Counted from the first letter of the stretch, positions 1-13,704 are shown. The stretch: DNA of 64,000 nucleotides from Enterococcus mundtii (GCF_013394305.1 NZ_AP019810.1:1342501-1406500); one strand, 5' to 3'. Program-made: numbers and translations. Notes: generated from the sequence alone by a model not told the origin.

Positions 1-150
1 TAACATCCTATAAAAGATGCTGGGTTCCCCCATTCGGAAATCTCTGGATCATAGCTTACGTACAGCTCCCCAAAGCATATCGGTGTTAGTCCCGTCCTTC
101 ATCGGCTCCTAGTGCCAAGGCATCCACCGTGCGCCCTTATTCACTTAACC
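1..150 (-). rRNA. 23S ribosomal RNA, 5' end only
   Basis: The minus strand from 150 downward begins GGTTAAGTGAATAAGGGCGC and runs into the conserved first bases of bacterial 23S rRNA, including the stretch around GGTGGATGCCTTGGC. Only about 150 nt of the 5' end are present; the gene runs off the left edge. It is the second gene of an rRNA operon whose 16S gene lies upstream on the same strand. Confidence 0.97.
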
Positions 151-1941
<1,791 letters not shown>

Positions 1942-2110
1942 TGCTAGTTCCTCACAGCGAAAGCTGATGTGGAACTGTAGTTCGAAATTTACTTTCGAAC
2001 ATCATATAGTTCATTTGTTAAGCTCAATTGTTTGCTAGCATATTGCTTGCTTGTTAAAAATGTTTGTTGTCTTGAATTGAATCAAGACGCCCTACACATT
2101 TGGTTTGTCT

Positions 2111-2126
2111 TACTTTGTTCAGTTTT
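2111..2126 (-). other. 16S leader half of the precursor processing stem
   Basis: The 16 nt here (minus strand AAAACTGAACAAAGTA) are the exact reverse complement of 329-344 in the spacer. The two segments bracket the 16S gene, as expected for the long stem in pre-rRNA that RNase III cleaves. The preceding CTTTGAAAACTGAAC also resembles Gram-positive rRNA box-A leader sequence. The pairing is seen directly; the processing role is from general knowledge of rRNA operons. Confidence 0.75.
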
Positions 2127-2197
2127 CAAAGGTCTACGTGATAATTGAAACACAACTGTCTCAGCTTATCATTTGTGATTGCCGTAGCAACTTTTAT

Positions 2198-2226
2198 ATC
2201 TTAGCAAACTCTCGGATGATTGTCAA
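2198..2226 (-). promoter_or_regulatory. rRNA promoter, gene-proximal (P4)
   Basis: The -35 TTGACA (2226-2221) and -10 TAAGAT (2203-2198) are separated by exactly 17 nt. It is the nearest of four tandem promoters to the 16S gene and would give a leader of about 250 nt. Confidence 0.75.
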
Positions 2227-2285
2227 CTATTTTTTAAAAGTTTTTTTGAACTCGTTTTTCACGAGGTCGTTTTAGCAACTCACTT

Positions 2286-2314
2286 ATCATAACTCATCGT
2301 TTGTTATTTGTCAA
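2286..2314 (-). promoter_or_regulatory. rRNA promoter P3
   Basis: The -35 TTGACA (2314-2309) and -10 TATGAT (2291-2286) have a 17-nt spacer. This is the best consensus match of the four tandem rRNA promoters. Confidence 0.78.
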
Positions 2315-2381
2315 CAGTTAATTTTGTTTTTTTCTTTGCGAAATCAACGTTTATCTATTGTCGTTCACAAGCGACTTGGTT

Positions 2382-2410
2382 ATCTTATCATGTGTTGTCC
2401 CACACGTCAA
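2382..2410 (-). promoter_or_regulatory. rRNA promoter P2
   Basis: The -35 TTGACG (2410-2405) and -10 TAAGAT (2387-2382) have a 17-nt spacer, in phase with the rest of the tandem array. Confidence 0.65.
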
Positions 2411-2464
2411 GAACTTTTTTATGATCATTCAGAAGTTATGAAACTTAACTTTTGAACAAATAAT

Positions 2465-2493
2465 AATATACCAACTAAAATCTTATTGGTCAA
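2465..2493 (-). promoter_or_regulatory. rRNA promoter, distal (P1)
   Basis: The -35 TTGACC (2493-2488) and -10 TATATT (2470-2465) have a 17-nt spacer. It is the farthest of the four tandem promoters from 16S. Confidence 0.6.
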
Positions 2494-2810
2494 CGAATTT
2501 TTTTGTGTTTTTTCAAGTTTTTTAGTTATACGATTAATATGATAAAAAGCGATATAAACATTCGTTTTTTACATGGTATAAAGAGATTGAAAACCTTTAT
2601 CTATATAAATCATTCGCCATTGCAACTGTGCTGAAACTTCTATAAAGCAGACCCATTTCTAATGGTTCCGTTTTCTTTTTTTATAGCTATCTTATCCCTT
2701 GCCATAACTTTCTCTGAATTGGTTCATTGATACGCATTTACTTAAAAATTAGTTTCAATAAAGTCTTAAATATAGAACCAGATTTCAAGCAAAGTTATCT
2801 CATTTTTTCT
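2494..2810. other. Gene-free AT-rich stretch upstream of the rRNA promoters
   Basis: No convincing gene, RNA or repeat is visible between the distal rRNA promoter and the lysS terminator. The sequence is AT-rich with A and T runs, which could act as an UP-like element for the rRNA promoters. That is inference only. Confidence 0.4.
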
Positions 2811-2868
2811 CTAAAAAATAAACCGACAGCAGCTAGAAATAAAAATCATTTCTGGCTATTGTCGGTTT
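2811..2868 (-). terminator. Rho-independent terminator after lysS
   Basis: On the minus strand a long imperfect stem (AAACCGACA... pairing with ...TGTCGGTTT, 2868-2820) is followed by ATTTTTT. It lies about 40 nt past the lysS stop and insulates the rRNA promoters from the upstream block. Confidence 0.85.
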
Positions 2869-2906
2869 GGTTCCCTGAACAGGTTGTTTCTATTTATGTC
2901 TCAGAT

Positions 2907-4424
<1,518 letters not shown>

Positions 4425-4455
4425 TTATTCTCTTCCTTATAATGCCAATGAAACG

Positions 4456-4490
4456 CAAAAAAAGCAAGCCGAACTTAGTGTTTCGGCTTG
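4456..4490 (-). terminator. Terminator between dusB and lysS
   Basis: The minus strand shows stem CAAGCCGAA / TTCGGCTTG with a short loop, followed by CTTTTTTT. It lies in the 115-nt dusB-lysS gap and would stop or attenuate dusB transcripts. Confidence 0.8.
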
Positions 4491-4518
4491 AATTTCGCAA
4501 AAAACTTAGAATAACTTC

Positions 4519-5517
4519 CTAAGATTGAAGTGATAATTTTTCACTTTTTTCAACCAATTGGTCAAGCAGTTCATTGATTTCATGCTGTTTCTCAGTCTTA
4601 TTGATCGCTAATTTGATCTTGGCTGCACGTGAGATACCTTTTAGATAGTAGGAAGCGTGAGTCCGAAACTCACGACAGGCGATGGTTTCTCCTTTTAAAT
4701 CAACTAAACGTTCTAGATGTAATTTTGCAGTAGCGATTTTTTCGCGTGCGGTTGGTTCCGGAATCAGCTCTCCAGTTTCTAAATAATGTTGTGTCCGATG
4801 GATCATCCAAGGATTCCCTAAAGCAGCGCGGCCGATCATGACGCCATCGGCACCCACGTATTCCAACATGCGTTTTGCATCTTCTGGCGTTTTGACGTCC
4901 CCGTTCCCCATAAAAGGGATCGTTAGATGTTTTTTGACTTCCTTTAACACTTCCCAATTGGCTTTTCCTTCATACATTTGCACACGTGTTCGTCCGTGCA
5001 TGGCTACTGCACCGGCTCCAGCTGCTTGAGCGGCTAATGCGTTTTCGACAGCAAAAACATGTTCTTCGTCCCAACCAATACGCATTTTCACAGTAACTGG
5101 CACATCAACTGCCGATGCAACTGCATGAACCATTTCATAGACTTTATCAGGATCTAATAACCATTTTGCACCTGCTTCAGCTTTGATGATTTTATTGACT
5201 GGGCATCCCATATTGATATCAATGATATCTGCTGTAGTATGTTTCTCAACAAACTGTGCTGCTTCTACTAGTGTGTCTTTGTTCCCACCAAATATTTGCA
5301 AACTTAATGGATGCTCTGTTTCGTCGATATGCAGCATTTCCAATGTTTTTTTGTTGCGGAAATGAATACCTTGGTCACTGATCATCTCGCAAACGACCAT
5401 TCCTGCACCAAATTCTTTGACGGTTACACGAAATGCGGCGTTCGTGATCCCTGCCATTGGTGCTACAACAACGCGATTCGGTATTTCAACGTTCCCGATT
5501 TTCCATGTGTGATCCAC
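4519..5517 (-). CDS. dusB: tRNA-dihydrouridine synthase B
   Basis: FMN-dependent enzyme that reduces uridines in the tRNA D-loop to dihydrouridine. The TIM-barrel begins at [15 protein letters not shown] (about residues 17-31). The segment [11 protein letters not shown] (about residues 100-110) holds the conserved catalytic cysteine, and the GNGDV and [16 protein letters not shown] motifs bind the flavin phosphate. The 332-residue length is typical. The start is GTG, directly abutting the hslO stop (TAAGTG), with GGGAGG 7 nt before it inside hslO, so the two genes are probably translationally coupled. The DusB assignment within the Dus family rests on overall similarity and the hslO-dusB-lysS context. 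Confidence 0.95.
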   Translation of the reverse strand: MDHTWKIGNVEIPNRVVVAPMAGITNAAFRVTVKEFGAGMVVCEMISDQGIHFRNKKTLEMLHIDETEHPLSLQIFGGNKDTLVEAAQFVEKHTTADIIDINMGCPVNKIIKAEAGAKWLLDPDKVYEMVHAVASAVDVPVTVKMRIGWDEEHVFAVENALAAQAAGAGAVAMHGRTRVQMYEGKANWEVLKEVKKHLTIPFMGNGDVKTPEDAKRMLEYVGADGVMIGRAALGNPWMIHRTQHYLETGELIPEPTAREKIATAKLHLERLVDLKGETIACREFRTHASYYLKGISRAAKIKLAINKTEKQHEINELLDQLVEKSEKLSLQS

Positions 5518-6405
5518 TTATAATCCTCCCAAGGCTTCTGTCTTCAATGCTGCTAGGTCATCTTCTGTGTAGGTATACTTACTATTACAAAATGAGCAAA
5601 CTGCTTCTGCGCCATGGTCTTCATCGATCATTGCTTGGATTTCTGCTGCGCCTAAAGCAATGATTGCTTCGCCAAACTTTTCTTTCGAACAATCACATTT
5701 AAACTGCACAGGCATTTTTTCTAGTACTTGCAATTCGTCTGTTCCTAACAATCCATGCAAGATTTCTTCAGGTGTCAACCCTTCATCTAAGAGTGTAGAA
5801 ATACGTGGTGTTGTTTTCAGTTGCTCTTCGATTTTCACAATCGTTTCTTCGTCTGCTCCTGGCATGATCTGGATCATAAAACCACCCGCTGTTTTGATGG
5901 TATCATCCGTATTGACTAAGACGCTTAGCCCTACAGCTGAAGGGATTTGTTCTGAAATCGCTAAATAGTACGTGAAATCTTCAGCTAGTTCACCAGATAC
6001 AATCGGTGTTTGTCCTGAAAAAGGTTCTTTTAACCCTAGATCTTTTGTCACACTGAACATCCCTTGTGTCCCTACTGCTCCACGTACATCGATTTTTCCT
6101 TCTGCGTTCAGCGATAAACTCAGGTGTGGATTTTTGATGTACCCTTTGACATCACCTTTACCATTCGCATCAACAACGATCCCACCTGCAGGGCCATCGC
6201 CTTGGATGCGTACTGTTAATTTGTCTTCTCCTTTAACTGTCGCACCTAGCAGCAGACTGCCAACTAATGCACGGCCTAATGCTGCTGATGATGTATGCCA
6301 AGTATCATGGCGTTGCTGCGCTTCTGCGACAGTATTGGTTGCACGAACAGCATATGCTCGAACAAACCCATCATTGGCTAATGCCTTTACTAAATAATCT
6401 TCCAT
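5518..6405 (-). CDS. hslO: Redox-regulated chaperone Hsp33
   Basis: Cytoplasmic holdase chaperone switched on by oxidative unfolding. The 295-residue protein has the normal N-terminal Hsp33 fold and a C-terminal zinc centre made by Cys237-x-Cys239 and Cys270-x-x-Cys273, the four redox-sensing cysteines of the family. The ATG start has GAGG upstream. It lies between ftsH and dusB, a neighbourhood conserved in Firmicutes. A terminator behind ftsH separates it from the upstream genes. Confidence 0.97.
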   Translation of the reverse strand: MEDYLVKALANDGFVRAYAVRATNTVAEAQQRHDTWHTSSAALGRALVGSLLLGATVKGEDKLTVRIQGDGPAGGIVVDANGKGDVKGYIKNPHLSLSLNAEGKIDVRGAVGTQGMFSVTKDLGLKEPFSGQTPIVSGELAEDFTYYLAISEQIPSAVGLSVLVNTDDTIKTAGGFMIQIMPGADEETIVKIEEQLKTTPRISTLLDEGLTPEEILHGLLGTDELQVLEKMPVQFKCDCSKEKFGEAIIALGAAEIQAMIDEDHGAEAVCSFCNSKYTYTEDDLAALKTEALGGL

Positions 6406-6521
6406 TTGTATGTAACCTCATTTCCCGATTTTAAAACTCATAGTGAATCATACTAGTAACTTCCAAATTTTTCAACTTTTGAATTTGTAAATTCTACGTT
6501 TCTATTTTAATTGTCAGACAC

Positions 6522-6551
6522 AAAAAAAGAGCTGCGACTTTCGTCACAGCT
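6522..6551 (-). terminator. Terminator after ftsH
   Basis: The minus strand shows a 9-bp stem AGCTGTGAC / GTCGCAGCT with a GAAA loop, then TCTTTTTTT-like U-rich sequence. It is a strong rho-independent terminator 7 nt past the ftsH stop. Confidence 0.9.
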
Positions 6552-6558
6552 GCTTTCT

Positions 6559-8655
6559 TTATCTATTTTGATCATCTGAATGATTTTGTTCATCCGTTGA
6601 AGTCGATTGATTCTCATCATTCAACTCTTTTTTCGCTTCATCAAACTCATGTTTTTCTTCTGCTTGTTTTTCCGCATCTTTTTCTTCTAGTGCACGTTTT
6701 GCTTCTTCAAACGTTTGCGCTTCTTTTTCACTAGGGAAGTCTGCCGATTCTGCTCCTTCAGGCATTACACCTTTTTCAAAGAGAGATTTGATTGCTTTGG
6801 CATCCAATGTTTCAAATTCAAGCAGTTTTTCTGCGATCAGTTTGTGTTGCGCACGGTGTGCTTCGATGATTTCATGTGCTTTTTGATGTGCTTCCATCAA
6901 GATCTTGCGTACTTCTTGGTCGATTTCAAAAGCAACTTGTTCTGAGTATGCTTTCGTTTGACCATAGTCACGGCCTACGAATACTTGGTGGTTTCCTTCA
7001 TATTGGACAGGACCTAAGCGATCACTCATCCCATACTCTGTAACCATACTTCTTGCTAGTGCTGTTGCTTGTTCAAAGTCATTTGATGCACCAGTAGATT
7101 GAACGTTGAAGATGATTTCTTCTGCGGTACGTCCACCTAGTAATCCAACGATTTGTTCAAACATATCTTCTTTTGTCATTAAGAATTGATCTTCTTTTGG
7201 TAAAGCGATCATATATCCACCAGCACGTCCACGCGGGATGATTGTTACTTTATGAACGACACGGGCACGACTCAAGACAAGCCCAACGATCGTATGACCT
7301 GCTTCATGGTAAGCGACCATTTCGCGTTCGCGTTTGCTGATGACACGGTCTTTCTTGGCTGGTCCAGCAATCACGCGGTCTTCTGCTTCATCGATATCAG
7401 AAGCATCGATTTTTTTCTTGTTTCGACGAGCAGCTACTAATGCTGCTTCGTTTAAGACGTTTTCTAAATCCGCACCAGCAAAACCTGGTGTTTGTTGTGC
7501 TACGACTTTCAAATCAACATCGTCAGCAATTGGTTTGTTTCTTGCGTGAACTCGTAAAATCGCTTCACGGCCTTTGACATCTGGACGACCAACTAAAATT
7601 TGACGGTCAAAACGTCCTGGACGAAGCAAGGCTGGATCTAATACGTCTGAACGGTTTGTCGCTGCAATCACGATCACGCCTTCATTTCCATCGAATCCAT
7701 CCATTTCAACAAGCAATTGGTTCAGTGTTTGTTCACGTTCATCGTGTCCGCCACCCATACCAGCGCCACGTTGACGACCGACAGCATCGATTTCATCAAT
7801 AAAGATGATTGCTGGAGCATTCTTTTTCGCAGTTTCAAATAAGTCACGAACTCGGCTTGCACCGACCCCAACAAACATTTCAACAAAGTCTGAACCCGAA
7901 ATAGAGTAGAATGGTACGCCAGCTTCACCAGCAACTGCTTTGGCAAGCAACGTTTTACCAGTTCCTGGAGGTCCTTCTAAGAGAACTCCGGCTGGAATAC
8001 GTGCGCCTAATTCAATGAAGCGTCTTGGATCTTTTAGGAACTCAACGACTTCGACAAGTTCTTGTTTTTCTTCTTCCGCACCCGCTACATCAGAGAAACG
8101 AACGCGATTTGCTTTTTTGTCGGCTTCTTTTGCTTTGGATTTCCCAAAGTTCATCACACGGCCTCCGCCGCCTCCGCCGCCACCTTGTTGTCCCATCATC
8201 ATATAGAAGAAGAAGACGATGATCACGATTGGCAAGAAGCTTAATAGGAGTGATACCCATACGCCGCTACTTGATTCTTCTCTGATCGTAGTTGCTACGT
8301 TGTTGTCTTTTGCCAACTCTGTGACTTGGCTCAATGTTGTATCGTTTGGCAAAATAATCGTAGTGAAGTGCGTAGTTGATGTCTCAGTAGTACCTAGAAT
8401 CGATAGACCACCACTATTTGCAACTGTCTGTTGTTCTTTGTATTCACCTGAGATCTTATACACACCATTAGCAGGTTGCACCTCAAAGTTTTTGATTTTG
8501 CCTTCTTGTAATTGTTCAGTGAATTTTGAGTACTCGATATCTGACGACCGTTGGCCATTGTTACCAAAAATAAAGTAGACGACCATTACCATCGCTAAGA
8601 TTACGAGGACATAATACAAGGCATTTTTCATCATGCCATTGTTTTTTTTGTTCAT
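6559..8655 (-). CDS. ftsH: ATP-dependent zinc metalloprotease FtsH
   Basis: Membrane-anchored AAA+ protease that degrades misfolded and regulatory membrane proteins. Two transmembrane segments (about residues 12-30 and 133-153) flank an extracytoplasmic domain. A run of eight glycines follows the second segment. Then come the AAA domain with Walker A GPPGTGKT and Walker [10 protein letters not shown], and the M41 protease with zinc-binding HEAGH (about residue 450). The 698-residue length is slightly above many homologues because of a charged Glu/Lys/Asp/Gln-rich tail of about 60 residues. The ATG start follows GGAGG. It is downstream of tilS-hpt, the classical Firmicute order. Confidence 0.98.
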   Translation of the reverse strand: MNKKNNGMMKNALYYVLVILAMVMVVYFIFGNNGQRSSDIEYSKFTEQLQEGKIKNFEVQPANGVYKISGEYKEQQTVANSGGLSILGTTETSTTHFTTIILPNDTTLSQVTELAKDNNVATTIREESSSGVWVSLLLSFLPIVIIVFFFYMMMGQQGGGGGGGGRVMNFGKSKAKEADKKANRVRFSDVAGAEEEKQELVEVVEFLKDPRRFIELGARIPAGVLLEGPPGTGKTLLAKAVAGEAGVPFYSISGSDFVEMFVGVGASRVRDLFETAKKNAPAIIFIDEIDAVGRQRGAGMGGGHDEREQTLNQLLVEMDGFDGNEGVIVIAATNRSDVLDPALLRPGRFDRQILVGRPDVKGREAILRVHARNKPIADDVDLKVVAQQTPGFAGADLENVLNEAALVAARRNKKKIDASDIDEAEDRVIAGPAKKDRVISKREREMVAYHEAGHTIVGLVLSRARVVHKVTIIPRGRAGGYMIALPKEDQFLMTKEDMFEQIVGLLGGRTAEEIIFNVQSTGASNDFEQATALARSMVTEYGMSDRLGPVQYEGNHQVFVGRDYGQTKAYSEQVAFEIDQEVRKILMEAHQKAHEIIEAHRAQHKLIAEKLLEFETLDAKAIKSLFEKGVMPEGAESADFPSEKEAQTFEEAKRALEEKDAEKQAEEKHEFDEAKKELNDENQSTSTDEQNHSDDQNR

Positions 8656-8745
8656 AGTTGTCCTCCCTATGCGTTATTTTTACTTGATAAATCTTTTATC
8701 AATCCTGACCATACTATTGTAACATAATTTATGAGAGATAGATGA

Positions 8746-9291
8746 TTAATTTGATTGATAAACGCTCGGTTTTAGTACACCGATGTATGGAAGATTTCGA
8801 TAGGCTTCTGCATAATCTAATCCATAACCTACCACAAACTCGTTTGGCACATTGAAACCAATGTAATCCGCTTCGATATCTACGACTCTGCCTTCGGGCT
8901 TATCAAGGAGTGTCACGATTTTGACTGAGTTTGCTTTACGGTATTTGAATAGATCGACTAAATAAGCAAGTGTTCTTCCGCTATCAATAATGTCTTCGAC
9001 AATCAATAAATCACGGCCTTCCACATTCGTATCCAAGTCTTTTACGATTTTTACTTCACCTGATGAAACAGTTGCGTTACCGTAACTTGAAACATCCATA
9101 AAATCCAATTCTAGGTAAGCATCGATCGAACGGATAATGTCTGCCATGAATGGGACAGCACCTTTCAATACACCAACAACCAACGGATTTTTATCTTGAT
9201 AATTTTCAGTTAACTCTTTTCCTAGTTCTTTACAACGAACTTGTATCTCTTCTTGCGTGATCAATACTCTCTCGATATCTTTTTCTAACAT
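8746..9291 (-). CDS. hpt: Hypoxanthine phosphoribosyltransferase
   Basis: Purine salvage enzyme converting hypoxanthine or guanine plus PRPP to IMP or GMP. The 181-residue protein has the type I PRTase PRPP-binding loop [14 protein letters not shown] (about residues 95-108) and an N-terminal catalytic loop typical of Hpt. Its ATG overlaps the tilS stop by one base (TGATG), with GGAG just upstream, so translation is probably coupled to tilS. The tilS-hpt-ftsH triad is conserved in Firmicutes. Confidence 0.97.
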   Translation of the reverse strand: MLEKDIERVLITQEEIQVRCKELGKELTENYQDKNPLVVGVLKGAVPFMADIIRSIDAYLELDFMDVSSYGNATVSSGEVKIVKDLDTNVEGRDLLIVEDIIDSGRTLAYLVDLFKYRKANSVKIVTLLDKPEGRVVDIEADYIGFNVPNEFVVGYGLDYAEAYRNLPYIGVLKPSVYQSN

Positions 9292-10721
9292 CAGGTTCTC
9301 CTTCCAATTGCTTCTTTTTGATATTTGTAAAGAAGTATGTAGTGTATTTTATCAGTTTCTACACCAATACTCAAATAAGAATGGACAAAAGGGACTAGAC
9401 TCCATAGATTTCTCCCTTCATCTATAATAACCCATGAATTTTTTCGTTGTGCAACAGATATTTTTTTATCGATAAAATATCTTGACACTCTTTTGTTCAA
9501 CGTCTCCGTCAATTGGATACGATCTCCCGGTTTTTGCCGATCGACCCAAAGCGATTGTTCGGCGGATAACCATAGATCATGAGTGAAGATTTCACCTGTT
9601 TCATCCAATTTCCAATCTGGAAGTTGGTCGGGTGTGTAGATCCCTAACCATTCCGACTCTCCTAACTGAATGGATTGATTCGGTATGATTTTTAACGGAG
9701 TATTTTGGTGGTTGGTTGATCGTTCCTTTTTTCTTTCATAAAGATAAAGTACTTCATAGGAACGTTCGATCACCCAGCGTTTGCCCAGATCAATCTGCCA
9801 TTGTCCTGCGGCTTGTTCACATTGTTGTAACAACGTGTCAATCTGTTTTTCTTTGATCGTCACTTTCGTAATTGGAAAAACGTAATCAAAGAACGTGTAA
9901 AAGAAGAAGTAACGTTCAAAAGATTCCAAACTTTCGATCACCTTCCACGGAATAGATAAGCGCTCTTCTCTATACGTAAGATGTTCCGTGATCATCTGAT
10001 GAGTATTTTTTCGGATAAATTGTTCTGCCCATTGGATTTGTTGCGAGAATTTTTGGAAATGAGCCATCGCTTGGATATTTTCTTTTTTCAATTGTGGTAC
10101 GACTAAATGACGCAGTCGATTACGTTGGACAGTTAGTTCCTGATTGGTATGGTCCTCAAAAAAAGGTAAATCTTCTGCTTCCGCATACGCATACAATTGT
10201 TCTTTACTAAATGACAACAACGGTCGAATAAGTCGCCCACCAGCAAAAGGTTGCGTTTCCTTGATTCCCGCATACGTACCTAGCTGCCCACCACGAATGA
10301 TTTTCATCAAAATCGTTTCCATTTGATCATCCCCATGATGCGCTGTCATCAATGTATCATAATGATAATCTCGTACGATCTCATCAAATTTCTCATACCG
10401 AAAAGCTCGAGCAGCCGTTTCAATTCCTTGTTCCGCGGGATTCTCCCATACTTTTAAGTGGAAAGTAAGATTGTTTTTATCGCAAAAGTCAGCAAGATAG
10501 GCTGCTTCATCCGCAGAAACGCTCCGTAAGCGATGATCGATATGGACAACCCCTAGCTGAAAGCCAATTTGTTTTTGGGCGGTCATTAAGCAATCGAGTA
10601 AAACCATCGAGTCTACCCCACCGGAAACAGCAACTAGTATTTTCGCATGTTCAGACAGATAGCCACGGCGTAAGCCTCTTTTTATAAATGCTTGTTTAAA
10701 CTGACTTGCTCTTCTATCCAT
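9291..10721 (-). CDS. tilS: tRNA(Ile)-lysidine synthetase
   Basis: Essential enzyme that modifies C34 of the minor tRNA-Ile to lysidine so that it reads AUA. The N-terminal PP-loop ATPase motif SGGVDS lies near residue 35. The C-terminal substrate-binding TilS domains follow, giving about 476 residues. Two starts are possible. A GTG at 10730 sits only 2-3 nt after AAAGGAT. The ATG at 10721 lies about 11 nt after it and is preferred, because it leaves workable ribosome-binding spacing. The stop overlaps the hpt start. Confidence 0.95.
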   Translation of the reverse strand: MDRRASQFKQAFIKRGLRRGYLSEHAKILVAVSGGVDSMVLLDCLMTAQKQIGFQLGVVHIDHRLRSVSADEAAYLADFCDKNNLTFHLKVWENPAEQGIETAARAFRYEKFDEIVRDYHYDTLMTAHHGDDQMETILMKIIRGGQLGTYAGIKETQPFAGGRLIRPLLSFSKEQLYAYAEAEDLPFFEDHTNQELTVQRNRLRHLVVPQLKKENIQAMAHFQKFSQQIQWAEQFIRKNTHQMITEHLTYREERLSIPWKVIESLESFERYFFFYTFFDYVFPITKVTIKEKQIDTLLQQCEQAAGQWQIDLGKRWVIERSYEVLYLYERKKERSTNHQNTPLKIIPNQSIQLGESEWLGIYTPDQLPDWKLDETGEIFTHDLWLSAEQSLWVDRQKPGDRIQLTETLNKRVSRYFIDKKISVAQRKNSWVIIDEGRNLWSLVPFVHSYLSIGVETDKIHYILLYKYQKEAIGRRT

Positions 10722-10799
10722 TGGTGTCACATCCTTTTACAAAATAAAAAGAGCGGACAAAAGTCTGTGACAATTGCCTGCCCTTCAATTTCGCTTAGC

Positions 10800-11270
10800 T
10801 TAGCTACGGCGACCGCCACGGCCTCCGCGTTTTCCTTCTGTGTTGCGTTTTAAGGAAGTCAATCGATCATCGCTATCTTTTAAAAATGAGCTCATCAATG
10901 AATCGAAGTCTTCTTTTGTATTGGAAGGTTGGCTGCGAGAAAAAGATTTTTTCTGCGGTGCGCGTCCTCGATTATCTCGAGTTTCTTTTTGTGGATATCT
11001 CTTTTGACGATTTTCATCATTAGTTTCTACTGGTTGCTCTTGTGCTTTGCGGATAGATAAACCGATTTTCCCATCATCATTGACTGTAATGACTTTGACT
11101 GTTACCTCATCACCAACGCTCAATACATCATGAATATCCTTGATATAACCGTTTGATACTTCACTGATATGAACTAACCCTGTTTTGCCAGCTCCTAAAT
11201 CAATAAATGCGCCAAAATTTGTGATTCCTGAAACTTTTCCTTGCAGTTTTGCTCCTACCTCGATTGACAT
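10800..11270 (-). CDS. yabR: S1 RNA-binding domain protein (YabR / general stress protein 13 family)
   Basis: The N-terminal 75 residues form one S1 domain (GKVSGITNFGAFIDLGAG, then LVHISEVSNGYIKDI). The remaining half is a basic, low-complexity tail rich in Gln, Lys and Arg that ends GKRGGRGGRRS, a likely RNA-contacting region. Family members associate with RNA or ribosomes, but no exact role is settled. It lies between divIC and tilS, as yabR does in Bacillus. The ATG has AGGAGG upstream. Confidence 0.88.
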   Translation of the reverse strand: MSIEVGAKLQGKVSGITNFGAFIDLGAGKTGLVHISEVSNGYIKDIHDVLSVGDEVTVKVITVNDDGKIGLSIRKAQEQPVETNDENRQKRYPQKETRDNRGRAPQKKSFSRSQPSNTKEDFDSLMSSFLKDSDDRLTSLKRNTEGKRGGRGGRRS

Positions 11271-11316
11271 AAAAAAAATGTTCCTCCTAATTATTTCCCT
11301 TTTTTTATATTACTGC

Positions 11317-11742
11317 TTATTGGGCAGTTGTTGAACTCGTTGTTTGTTCATCGGTGTCTGCTGAATTATCTGTCGTAGATTCAAGTATCGGGTAGACTTG
11401 CTCCCCTTCTTTTGAATAGAAAAATTTGCTTCTAGCAAGTTTTGCTACGTAATCTTCATCTTTAAGCAATTTCACGTCTTCTGTGAGTTGGTCTACATCT
11501 TTATTGATTTGTTGTAACTCTGTATCTGCTTCGACTTTTAATTCATTTAAATGATTCATTCGTTGCATATCATTAAAAATTTGGAAACCTATTACAGCGA
11601 AAATGACCAAAGCACCTAAAAAGATGGCTGCTAACCTGCGTCTACGAAAAATCAATTGGCGTTGTTGTTGTTGAAATTCGACATATTTTTTCTTTGCATA
11701 CTCTGTGTCTAGTGCAGCGATTTTATTGCTTTTGTTTGCCAC
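11317..11742 (-). CDS. divIC: Cell-division protein DivIC (FtsB-like septum formation initiator)
   Basis: Bitopic membrane protein of the divisome that works with FtsL and DivIB. A basic cytoplasmic N-terminus is followed by one transmembrane segment (about residues 37-58), a coiled coil (about 62-100) and a Thr/Ser-rich acidic tail. A TTG at 11757 has no ribosome-binding site. The GTG at 11742 lies 9 nt after GGAG and is the more likely start, giving 141 residues. It sits between rqcP and yabR in the conserved Firmicute order. Confidence 0.9.
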   Translation of the reverse strand: MANKSNKIAALDTEYAKKKYVEFQQQQRQLIFRRRRLAAIFLGALVIFAVIGFQIFNDMQRMNHLNELKVEADTELQQINKDVDQLTEDVKLLKDEDYVAKLARSKFFYSKEGEQVYPILESTTDNSADTDEQTTSSTTAQ

Positions 11743-11805
11743 CTGTATTCGCTCCAATCTTTTTTGATTGTCATTCTTTATTATACCAACATCCTGAATG
11801 CTTGT

Positions 11806-12081
11806 CTAATCTATTTCGCTTGTGTTTTGTACTCGTGTTTCTGACAAGACTTCATACATTTTTTGTGCATCTTCTTTTTTTGTTGACTCATGCAACTCTG
11901 CTACCTTGATTTCCATCGTCTTGTTGCCAAATTGGATGTCCAATTGGTCTCCAACCTTGACATCACTGGAAGATTTCGTTAGTTTGCCATTGATTTTGAT
12001 TCGTCCTTTATCCGCCACTTCCTTAGCGACAGATCGGCGCTTGATGATTCGCGAGATTTTTAAAAATTTATCTAGTCGCAT
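11806..12081 (-). CDS. rqcP: S4-domain ribosome quality-control factor RqcP
   Basis: Small 91-residue protein consisting mostly of an S4 RNA-binding domain ([20 protein letters not shown], then KGRIKINGK). It matches RqcP (YabO), which Bacillus work places on stalled 50S subunits with RqcH to support alanine tailing of the nascent chain. The position between the flippase gene and divIC matches yabO. The role is transferred from the family, not shown here. Confidence 0.88.
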   Translation of the reverse strand: MRLDKFLKISRIIKRRSVAKEVADKGRIKINGKLTKSSSDVKVGDQLDIQFGNKTMEIKVAELHESTKKEDAQKMYEVLSETRVQNTSEID

Positions 12082-12090
12082 CTCATGTCC

Positions 12091-13689
12091 TCACTTTTCT
12101 TTTTTTATTTTTTTCAAACGTAAGATTTTCTTACCAAATGGCAGTAACAGCCATTCACGGATCGTAAATAATTTTGTCCAGATCACTGCATATACAAATG
12201 TGACTACGCCTATAATGACACCGCCTAGGCTGGCAAAAAGAGCAGTCGAGCGATGGCTCACTGGACCAAACAATAAGTTTAAGAAGCCATAATACACAAA
12301 CAACGCTAAGACCATCCAACCTAAACATTGGATCAATTTCTTACCAAATTTTCGTTCGTGCCAAAAACTATTGATTGCTGGAGTTTCAGTACGGACAAAA
12401 TACCATAAAGTCACTGATAGTCCAAGTAATGTCGATAAACTAGCACCGACTGTTCCTAAATAACTCGTGAGAAGCGGTGTAGCTAAAGCTTTAGCAAGCA
12501 AGCCCCAACCAGCACCCTTTAGTGAGGGGCGGAAAGAGTTTTTACTTTGAGCAATGCTTTGGTACGCTTGAATAATTGCAGTTAGTCCAATGGAAAAAAC
12601 AAATAGAACTAGTGTCATATTCCCAGCATAATCTTTAAACAATGCGTAATTGATATAAGGCAACAATACAGCTAATCCTACTGAAGCTGCCAATGCTAAT
12701 GCAGTCGTCAGACGCAAGTAAATTTTTGCTGTGGAATAAAATTGTCCTTTGACTGCACTCGTTAGGTAGCGTGTCAATGCGGGTAAGAACGTAGCACTTA
12801 AAGCTGTAGCAATAACTAATCCTAATTGAACTAACGGTTGCCCACGATCATATACTCCTTTAGCTATTTTAGATGCTTGCTCAGATAAACCATAGATTTG
12901 TAACGCATTCTTAACAAAAAAAGAATCAATCAATTGGAAGAAGATCAATAGACCACTATAAATGGAGACTAATCCCCCTTCAATCAAGAAACGGCGTACG
13001 AGTGATTTCGCTGGCCTTCTTAAAATCGGAAAGTGGCGGAAGCTCAATGCACCACCATGGATTTTTTGTTCATAATAGTACAGTACACCATATGCACATA
13101 CGCCACCAAATACTGCGCCACTCATTGCCGCTGTGCCTGTTTGATAGACTGTCCAGCCTAATCGCTTAAAGGCAATTGCGCTAAAAACAATGATTGCTAC
13201 ACGAACAATTTGTTCCACGACTTGCGAAACCGCTGTGGGCTCCATTAAAAATCGACCTTGAAAATTCCCACGATAATAAGATAGTCCTGGCATCAACAAA
13301 AACGTGAAGGAGACGATCCGAATCAACGGCATCAGTTGTTGATCCCCCATCATAAGAGCGATCCAGTGACTAAATGAAAATACGAAGAGCCAGAGTAAAA
13401 AGCCTGACCAAAAAACAAGGGGATAAAGATTTTTCAATGCTTGTCTTTGTTCGAAAGGGTCTTTTTTTTCTGCTACATATTTAGAGATAAACTGGGGTAG
13501 CCCCGACAAAGCGAGTGTCATCGCAATACCATAAATAGGATAAACTTGTTGATAAACATAAAAACCTTCATCGCCCACTAAGTTTTGCAATGGAATCCGA
13601 TAGAGTGCGCTGAGGACTTTTGCTATAAAGGAGGCAAGCGTCAACACAAAGGCACCATGCATCACTTGACGCATTTCTTTATGATCCAA
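12091..13689 (-). CDS. MOP-superfamily polysaccharide/lipid flippase (YabM/SpoVB-like)
   Basis: The 532-residue polytopic protein has about 14 predicted membrane helices and the MurJ/SpoVB/Wzx fold, with an amphipathic N-terminus followed by LASFIAKVLSALYRIPL. Relatives move undecaprenyl-linked precursors across the membrane; the substrate here is unknown, and MurJ activity is possible but unproven. The start codon is TTG with GGAAGGGG upstream. It lies 15 nt after mfd and 9 nt before rqcP, so it is co-transcribed. A basic Lys-rich tail ends the protein. Confidence 0.88.
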   Translation of the reverse strand: MDHKEMRQVMHGAFVLTLASFIAKVLSALYRIPLQNLVGDEGFYVYQQVYPIYGIAMTLALSGLPQFISKYVAEKKDPFEQRQALKNLYPLVFWSGFLLWLFVFSFSHWIALMMGDQQLMPLIRIVSFTFLLMPGLSYYRGNFQGRFLMEPTAVSQVVEQIVRVAIIVFSAIAFKRLGWTVYQTGTAAMSGAVFGGVCAYGVLYYYEQKIHGGALSFRHFPILRRPAKSLVRRFLIEGGLVSIYSGLLIFFQLIDSFFVKNALQIYGLSEQASKIAKGVYDRGQPLVQLGLVIATALSATFLPALTRYLTSAVKGQFYSTAKIYLRLTTALALAASVGLAVLLPYINYALFKDYAGNMTLVLFVFSIGLTAIIQAYQSIAQSKNSFRPSLKGAGWGLLAKALATPLLTSYLGTVGASLSTLLGLSVTLWYFVRTETPAINSFWHERKFGKKLIQCLGWMVLALFVYYGFLNLLFGPVSHRSTALFASLGGVIIGVVTFVYAVIWTKLFTIREWLLLPFGKKILRLKKIKKEK

Positions 13690-13704
13690 AGGTTCAGCCC
13701 CTTC

